Origin: Fremontodendron californicum
Lineage: Eukaryota > Streptophyta > Magnoliopsida > Malvales > Malvaceae
Length of the DNA: 64,000 bases
Direction: 5' to 3'
NCBI GenBank assembly: GCA_030761205.1
Contig: JAULJL010000040.1
Location: 15,136,603 to 15,200,602 of the forward strand
This document shows positions 57,817-64,000 of the stretch, one piece after another (the first letter of the stretch is position 1; each line of letters opens with the position of its first letter). The notes under the pieces were generated by a model. It saw only the letters and a list, made by a program, of their open reading frames with translations, had not been told where the DNA came from and made no database searches. A program made the translations under genes and the position numbers.

Positions 57817-58230
57817 TGTTAAATTGTCCAATACCAGCCCAAGGAAAAATAAAAGCCTAACAATGTGTGGTTGCAATTGTGTGGTTTAATGTGTGGTTGC
57901 AATTGTGTGGTTTAATGTGTGGTTGTAGTTGTGTGATTTAAATGTGTGGTTGTTATTAAACAACAATGGGTGGTTGTAATTTATTTAGATTTTATATTTG
58001 TGTGGCTTGTGTTTGTCTTGGTATTGTATAAATACCCCCCTCCCTTGCATTTGTAAATCATCAAGTAGTAAGCTTAAATAAGCAATAAAAGTTATAAGTT
58101 TTTCTAAGGAATTCTTCTCTAAAGAGTGTAGTCTAGAGTGAAGTGTGAGCATTTGTGAGTTTTCCTAAAATCTAAACTTTTTTCTTTGAGTGGTAAAATT
58201 AGAGTTATCTACTCTAAGTTTTTCTCAACA
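57817..58230 (+). repeat. Copia-2 LTR (single copy)
   Basis: 414 bp, TGTTAAATTGTCC to TTTTTCTCAACA, with TATA-like GTATTGTATAAATACC near 58021. It follows a polypurine tract, as a 3' LTR should, and is followed by a primer-binding site, as a 5' LTR should. No second LTR was found in the window. Confidence 0.88.
57862..57952. repeat. 26-bp tandem repeat in the Copia-2 LTR
   Basis: Three units of AATGTGTGGTTGCAATTGTG plus TGGTTT, the third diverged, then a partial fourth. They lie in U3, upstream of the TATA-like box. Confidence 0.9.
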
Positions 58231-58274
58231 ATTGGTATCAGAGCAAATGTTGAGAAAAACATAGAGTAGATAAC
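58204..58274. repeat. Inverted repeat enclosing the Copia-2 primer-binding site
   Basis: 58204-58230 (the last 27 nt of the LTR) pairs with 58248-58274 with a single mismatch; the 17-nt loop holds the primer-binding site. Confidence 0.9.
58233..58244 (+). promoter_or_regulatory. Copia-2 primer-binding site
   Basis: TGGTATCAGAGC, complementary to the initiator Met-tRNA 3' end, two bases after the LTR. Confidence 0.9.
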
Positions 58275-58296
58275 ATAGAGCAAGAAAAACATCGGA

Positions 58297-60775
58297 TTCA
58301 AACGTCTCAGGTTCTGTTGCAATTGGTTCTTCCACTATGGCTGCATTAGCATATTTGGGATTTGGCTTCCGTGCTCTTGTTGTCCTTCGGATTTGTGATT
58401 GTGGAGATGGTTCTTCCACTTCACTCGATCTAACATCTGGTTGATACACACCAGTTTGCCAAGGACTCTGGACTAACACTTGCTCGTCATCGTCATCATC
58501 ACATAGGTCTTCTACTTCGTCTGAAGTTGATTGAAGTTGGACAATATACTCTCCCATTTTCTGTTGTAGCATGTCTTCAAATTCTTTTGAATCTGACAAC
58601 ACCTCCTTTTCTGAGGACCACCAGGAAGATGCTTCATCGAATACCACATTGCGTGAAGTGTAACATCTTCCATTCGTAGGATCACAACATTTCCACCCTT
58701 TCCTTTGGTTGTCGTATCCCACAAAGATACACCTAGTTGCTTTCTTATCAAACTTGCTACGTAAATGATCAGGAACAAATACATAACATACACAACCAAA
58801 TACTCGAAAGTAGCTGACTGAAGGTTTCATTTTCCACAATTTCTTAAAGGGTGAAACAAACTCTAACCTTGGTTGAGGAAGTTTGTTGATCACATGGGCT
58901 GCGGTTCTCATAGCTTCGGCCCAAAATCTTCCGGGTACATTCTTTTCATGCAGCATACTCCGACAAATTTCTGCAAGATGCCGATTCTTTCTCTCTGCTA
59001 CACCATTCTGTTGTGGTGTACTGACACAAGTATACTGATGACGTATGTTGCATTCTCGTAGGTATTGAGAGAATTCGCCTGAGCTATATTCTCCTCCATT
59101 GTCTGTGCGCAAGCAACATATCTTCTTTCCCACTTCTCTTTCAACTATTTCTTTGAACTCTTTAAACTTTGAGAAAGTGTCAGACTTTTCTTTCATAAAG
59201 AAAACCCACACATACCTGGAGAAATCATCAATAAACGTCACCATGTACCGCATTCCACTAATTGATGGTTGCTTAACGGGCCCAAATACATCAGAGTGAA
59301 CTAACTCTAATGGTTCTTTTGCTTTAAACTTTGACTCCTCGTATGGCAATTGGTGTGCTTTACCATATTGGCATCCTGCACAAACTGTGTCTGTTCTTAT
59401 GTCAAGCTGAGGAAGTCCCTTAAGCATCGACTTCTTCATCATCATACTTAGCTTGGAATAACTAACATGACCTAACCGCATGTGCCATAAATCTGCTGTA
59501 TCGCTCCTTCTTGTCTTGTCTACATATGCTGACTCTGCTGACATCACGTAGACTGACTCCAGACGTCGTCCTTCCACCATCGGCTGTCCTGAGATTTTGA
59601 GATCACGATATACCTTCACATCTCTTGGACCAAATAGAATATGGTGACTTGACGATGTTAATTGTGCCACTGAAAGCAGATTTTTCTTCATGCCTTGGAC
59701 ATGGTAAACATCTTGTAGTGGTACCTGATTATGACTATATCGAGGTGCTACCACCGTCTTACCGATGTGAGTAATCGGTAATCTTGAATTATCAGCTGTC
59801 ACAACAATGCGATTTCCCTTGTATTCTGACAGGTTCTGCAACTTCTGTTTATCGCCTGTCATGTGATTTGAGCAACCTGAATCGACAATCCAGTCATTCT
59901 CATAGTCAATTCGATCAGCCGTTGTTACTGTGAGAGCTAACTCTTCCTCTTCCATAGCAAAAAATGCTTCAGCGTCCCAATCATCTTCGCTTTTCTCCTT
60001 TGTACTAGAAGTAGCAGCATTGCTCTCAGCGGGCCTTTTGTTAAACCAACAATCTTTTGCCATGTGACCTTTCTTGTCACAGTTGTAACAGTTACCTTCA
60101 AATCTTTTATTGTTGCTACGATTCTTTGAAGCTCCCCCTGGACGAGAGCTCCCTTCTCCTTGATGACTTTTTGTCTTGTCACCATACTTTTTAGATCCAC
60201 CACCGACGTGCTGTTTGAATTTGCCTTTGCTTTTGTTGGTGTAGAGTGCTTCCTTTTCACTTTTCAACGAGACCCCTCCCATTTGCTTGGCCATAGATTC
60301 TTGACCAACAAGCAAATTTTCAAACTCTACAAGTGATGGTTGAGTTGGTCATCCTTGTATAGCGGCAACGAAGCTGCGATATTCGGGCCTCAAACCATGG
60401 ATAATTATTCTTTTTACCCTGGTATCTCCAATAGCAACTGTAGGATCTAAATCAGAAATTTCACGGCATAACGTTTTTACCTTGTGAAAGTATTGAGCAA
60501 TCGGTATATCCTGTTGTGCAACTGATAATAATTCATTCTCAAGAAGTTGAAGTCTTGTGTCATTCTTTCTCGAAAAGAGTGCATCTAAAGTATCTCACGC
60601 TTCTTTTGGCGTTTCTAGCTTTTGTATGTGTTCCAACATTTCTTCTTCAACTGTGGTCTTAAGGGCAAACATGGCTTTACCCACTTTAATCTTCCATTTG
60701 CGCAAGGTTCCTTGAGCATCTTCTTGCTCGGGCTTCGTAACTTCACTACCACCAAAAATAAGGCGCATCCACATC
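58297..60775 (-). pseudogene. Copia-2b: inverted gag-protease-integrase fragment
   Basis: Minus-strand copy of the same family as Copia-2a. It starts in gag near 60775 (RLIFGGSEVTKPEQEDAQGT) and runs through the CCHC knuckle, protease and integrase, stopping at ATEPETFE (58297), just before RT. Its open frame is 60315-58225, with the last 24 codons contributed by junction sequence. Upstream gag has two in-frame TGA codons where Trp is expected (near 60594 and 60347). RT, RNase H, leader and LTR are missing. Confidence 0.92.
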
Positions 60776-62828
60776 CATCAAAATAATAAATTCACTTCAG
60801 CACTTCCACAATTGAAAAGTAGTTGTTTCTTCTTTCATCCTGCTTCCTTTTCTTCCTATCTTTCCTTCCTACCTAAAATTCAAAAAATATGACATATTGC
60901 TTCATTTCAAAGTTGATGGCTTTTCATCCTAAACATGTTTATTTATGGATCAAACAATGTTTGGACTTATAATTACTTCCATTAACGTTTATTTTATCAC
61001 AACTTTGCATCTAATTTATCATAAATCAAATCATTTTCTCTAACTCTCATTTTCTGGTTCAAGATTCATGTATATTCAAAAATATTTTAAAGTGCAATTT
61101 TGAATTTCTTCATTTAGACATTATATCTTGGTATAACTTTCCAAAAATCCATTTACATCACTATTATTCAAAAGAAAACTTGCTAAAAGTGATTTATATT
61201 TAAGTTTCTTCGTTTCTTTTTATCCTTTGATTGCATTAGTTTCAAACCATGGCATTCAACACTAAATCAATAGTAGGATCTCCTGTAACCTCAACTGCAA
61301 CAACTCCAGCAAGCTGCAAATCCGAAATCTTAAAGTTATTCAAACAACTAGAAATTTGCTAGTATATATATATATAATATAGAGATTAGAAATAGCTCTT
61401 GAAAAGCTAGAATTTGATGTAAATATTAAAAAAATTACTCAATAAGAATTTAAATCAATTTTAATTGCTGACAAACCTTAATTCTAGAAATAAGTTAAGT
61501 TTAAGAGTTTGTTTTTTTCTGAATGACTCTGCTTACTTGAGCTTTCAGAACATGGCAACTTCAACATTAATGATGTAATAAGTTATATGCTGAAATCTGT
61601 GAAGAGATTCCAATTTGCTAAAGCATTAGGGTCAGGACACAACTAAAGTTAACTATAGATTTAGGCAGAATGTTGTAGCACACTAATTAATTAATTAACT
61701 TTATGTTGCATTGCATTTGCTCAGATTACATAGGTTTTCCTTTTTAGTGCAAAACATGATGCTGTGATGTGAACCTGTAAGGTTTATTTAGAGTTAACAT
61801 GTGAATGATTATGGTTATAATAAGATTGCCAGCTGGTTTGATTCCTTCAAAAAGATATATTCAGATTTGATCATTGATGATGAAAGTACTTCACATTGTT
61901 TTCAATATAATCCCATCACCTTCTCGATCACTATCCTAAACAAAGGGTATATACTTTATATTATAAAACCATTGTTCTTCGAATGATTTCTTCTTTTGGT
62001 ATAAAGAAAATCGCAACTCGAGGATAAGAGAAAGGATTACAGATGTTAAGATTCGAACTTCATATTTGTTGGATGTCACTTCTTAAAGATAACTACATGA
62101 ACCACAAGTTCTATTCTTCAAATGATTTGATTAACAATATAAGAATCAACTATACACTTTGATCTATTGTCTAGTGATCCTCTGCTTGTTTTGATGTTTT
62201 AAATGTTTGCTAATTTGAACATTTTTTCATAATAATTAAAAAAAAAAAAGCCCCATTTCATTTTTCTTCTCTTTTAAACTTTTATAATGAGAAATCAATT
62301 TCTATATTAATTTAGGATCAAGCTTTAAGTAGTTTATATGAGTCTTAATTCAATTTTGATTCAGCATTAATCTCATTTTTTTGATTTCAATCCAAATTAA
62401 GCTTTCCAATGGCCGTTGAAATGTGGAGTTACGACAACACCCTCGGAATTTTCCAAATCTAGCATCCACGCCCTTACATCTTCTACTGGTGGTGGACGGT
62501 GGTGGCAGGTTGGGTTCTCTGCTGCATGTTCAAGCGGTAATGTTGCAGTAATTTTAAAAACACGAAAGTACATTTCAGGAGGGCAATTTCGTCATTAAAC
62601 TGGAATATAAAAGATTTCTGGCTCTCTGCCCAAAGGTGGTTGTCTTTGGTACCTCTCAAAATTGCTCTCTCTCTCTCCACCACTTACCTCCATCACCACC
62701 GAGTAAACAATCAAGTACAGACATTTTCATGTTCAAAGAAGTAAAGTGTTAACTTCAGAAAGAAAGAAAAAAAAAAATACACATCAGGAAAAGAAGGTTT
62801 CTTTGCTGTGAAAGATAGTTTCTCGAAG
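60776..62828. other. Spacer between Copia-2b and the DUF630/632 gene
   Basis: AT-rich; no gene seen. The missing 3' part of the TPR gene was looked for and not found. 62640-62720 has CT-rich 5'-UTR-like sequence. Confidence 0.5.
61990..62113 (-). mobile_element. tRNA-related SINE copy 3
   Basis: 124 bp with AAGATTCGAACTTC (B-box-like) and, on the minus strand, GTGGTTCATGTAGTTA (A-box-like). It is flanked by the 15-bp duplication TTCTTCGAATGATTT / TTCTTCAAATGATTT (61975-61989 and 62114-62128, one mismatch). Confidence 0.87.
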
Positions 62829-62921
62829 ATGAAAGACCCGCCATTGGTGAAAACTGCATTGGTAAAAGCAAACAGATCTTTCCACAAAGTAAATAACTCA
62901 GAAGTCATTTTCTTTTTGTAA
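62829..62921 (+). CDS. Possible upstream ORF (30 codons)
   Basis: ATG at 62829, stop TAA at 62919-62921, about 95 nt before the main ATG. Begins MKDPPLVKTALVKANRSF. Whether it lies in the mature leader is not known. Confidence 0.35.
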   Translation: MKDPPLVKTALVKANRSFHKVNNSEVIFFL

Positions 62922-63016
62922 AGCTGTTTCCTTTTTTACGTTTGGTTAAGTTGCTTCAAATTTTAGAAAGAAGAAGAAAACAAGAGTTGATCTTTGGTAG
63001 AGGGGTGAGCAAGAAA

Positions 63017-63969
63017 ATGGGTTGTTGGTACTCAAGGATTGATAGAGAAGAGACTGTTTCACGTTGCAAGGCGAGAGAGCGATACATGAAACAGTTGGTT
63101 AAAGCTAGACAAGCTCTTGCTGCTTCACATTCTATGTATCTGCGCTCTTTACGAGGCACAGGCTCAGCCCTCCTTCAATTTTCCAATAATGAAACTACTC
63201 TCCGCCTCTACCACCATGCCCCTCCGCCGCCACCTCCGCCGCCACCGCCGCCAATGAGTCCTAGTTCAGACACTTGGACATCTGCTACCACGGCCTCCCC
63301 TGCTCTACCGCCGCCTCCTCCTCCACCTCCTCAATCGAGTAATAACTGGGACTTCTGGGATCCATTTGTTCCAGCTACGGCGTCACGGTCAGTCACAGAG
63401 GAGGAGTGGGAGGCTGCCACGTCAGTATCTGAGGTGGCGGTGACCGCTACAACCACCGCAATCGAGGCTGCGGGCATGGCAGCGCCGCCTTCTGTGGTGA
63501 GTGGGTTCTCTAAAGATACGGGAAGTGAGCTTGCTATGGTGGTGTCGAGGAATAGTAAAGAACTAGTGGAGATTGTGAAAGAGGTTGATGAGTATTTTCT
63601 TAAAGCTGCTGATGCTGGTAGCCAGCTCTCGTTGATGTTAGAAGTTTCAAATTCCAATTTTTCTGCTCAAAGTAAAGGAGGTATATCTCTCTCATTCTTT
63701 TGTTTTTTTTTTTTTATAAATTTCTGGGTGGGGTTTCATTTCTACCTGTTCGTTTGCTTTTTCTTGTTGCAGGTAAAGTGTATAACTATGGTTGCAATCT
63801 GACTCCAACAACTTGGGCATGGAATTGGAATCCAAAAATGGAAGGAATTGGGAAGTTGGGAGAGGACAGGATTGAAGGAAATGTAGGTGGTACTGTTCTT
63901 ACCAGCAGCCATTCTACTACCATAGAGAGATTGTATGCTTGGGAGAAGAAATTATACCAGGAGGTCAAG
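63017..63969 (+). CDS. DUF630/DUF632 protein (APSR1/NRG2-like), 5' part
   Basis: Family members include APSR1 (root response to phosphate) and NRG2 (nitrate regulation). The ATG at 63017 was chosen because it gives MGCWYSRIDREETVSRCKAR. The Gly2-Cys3 start is typical of this family and would allow N-myristoylation and palmitoylation; earlier codons in the frame lack an ATG. Exon 1 (63017-63680) holds DUF630 and YLRSLRGTGSALLQF. Two polyproline runs (about residues 69-79 and 101-109) and NWDFWDPF follow. Exon 2 (63773-63969) opens DUF632 (TTIERLYAWEKKLYQEVK) and ends at a GTATTA donor. The rest lies beyond the right edge. Confidence 0.92.
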
Positions 63970-64000
63970 GTATTAGATCCAATTAAATGGTTAGAAATTT

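Larger units (their letters stand above)
54263..60321. repeat. 2.0-kb inverted repeat of Copia-2 sequence
   Basis: Arm 1 is 54263-56286 (2024 nt) and arm 2 is 58297-60321 (2025 nt, reverse complement), separated by a 2010-nt spacer holding RT, RNase H and the LTR. The proteins of the two arms differ at scattered positions only (for example SMAQ/SVAQ, EGEV/EREV). Confidence 0.93.

Noticed and set aside
58248..58296. Second Copia-2 LTR in antisense
   Set aside because: Only about 27 nt match the LTR end in reverse; the rest does not, so it is not a second LTR.
60776..61800. Missing 3' exon of the TPR gene on the far side of the Copia fragments
   Set aside because: Looked for the expected continuation after KENL in this stretch and found nothing similar, so a simple insertion is not supported.

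Overview
The window is nuclear DNA from a flowering plant, almost certainly a eudicot. The genes are multi-exon with GT-AG introns, the spacers are AT-rich, and the proteins are plant-specific: leaf ferredoxin-NADP reductase, an AHK1-type osmosensor kinase, a DUF630/DUF632 protein, an RMR-type RING protein and OPT oligopeptide transporters. I cannot assign a family or species.

Layout. 1-1962: 3' part of leaf FNR (+). 1963-6727: gene-poor. 6728-12275: a foldback MITE split by a Copia retrotransposon (6752-11865). 12670-13898: a thaumatin-like protein with a premature stop. 16086-25816: an oligopeptide-transporter pseudogene (-), carrying three copies of one MITE, a hAT-type element and two LINEs. 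25876-27526: broken pieces of a NOL1/NOP2/Sun-like methyltransferase (-), split by a short LTR element. 27770-29511: RMR-type RING protein (+). 32553-33794: small rhodanese (+). 34594-38971: intact paralogue of the transporter (-). 39637-40195: remnants of a rhodanese exon and of an ERD7/senescence-domain gene. 41810-42798: non-autonomous CACTA element with a LINE tail inside. 44817-51906: AHK1-type histidine kinase (+) with a uORF. 53028-54275: truncated MS5/POLLENLESS3-like TPR gene behind a cluster of AACGG (MSA-like) boxes. 54263-60775: two Copia fragments in inverted orientation joined to that TPR gene. 63017 to the right edge: APSR1/NRG2-like DUF630/632 gene (+).

The ordinary genes are unrelated housekeeping, signalling and transport genes. 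Much of the interest lies in the repeats. The transporter paralogues give empty-site comparisons that fix the borders of several insertions: an approx. 180-bp MITE family with 8-bp target duplications (six copies), a hAT element and an intron insertion. A tRNA-related SINE family is present three times, each copy with its own target duplication. The most unusual structure is at 53-60 kb. A cell-cycle-type promoter and the first four exons of a TPR gene run, through 13 nt of shared sequence, into a truncated Copia gag-pol. About 2 kb further on lies a nearly identical 2-kb inverted copy. Readthrough transcription would give a long hairpin RNA.

All calls rest on reading the sequence and remembered family features. 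No alignment or database search was run.
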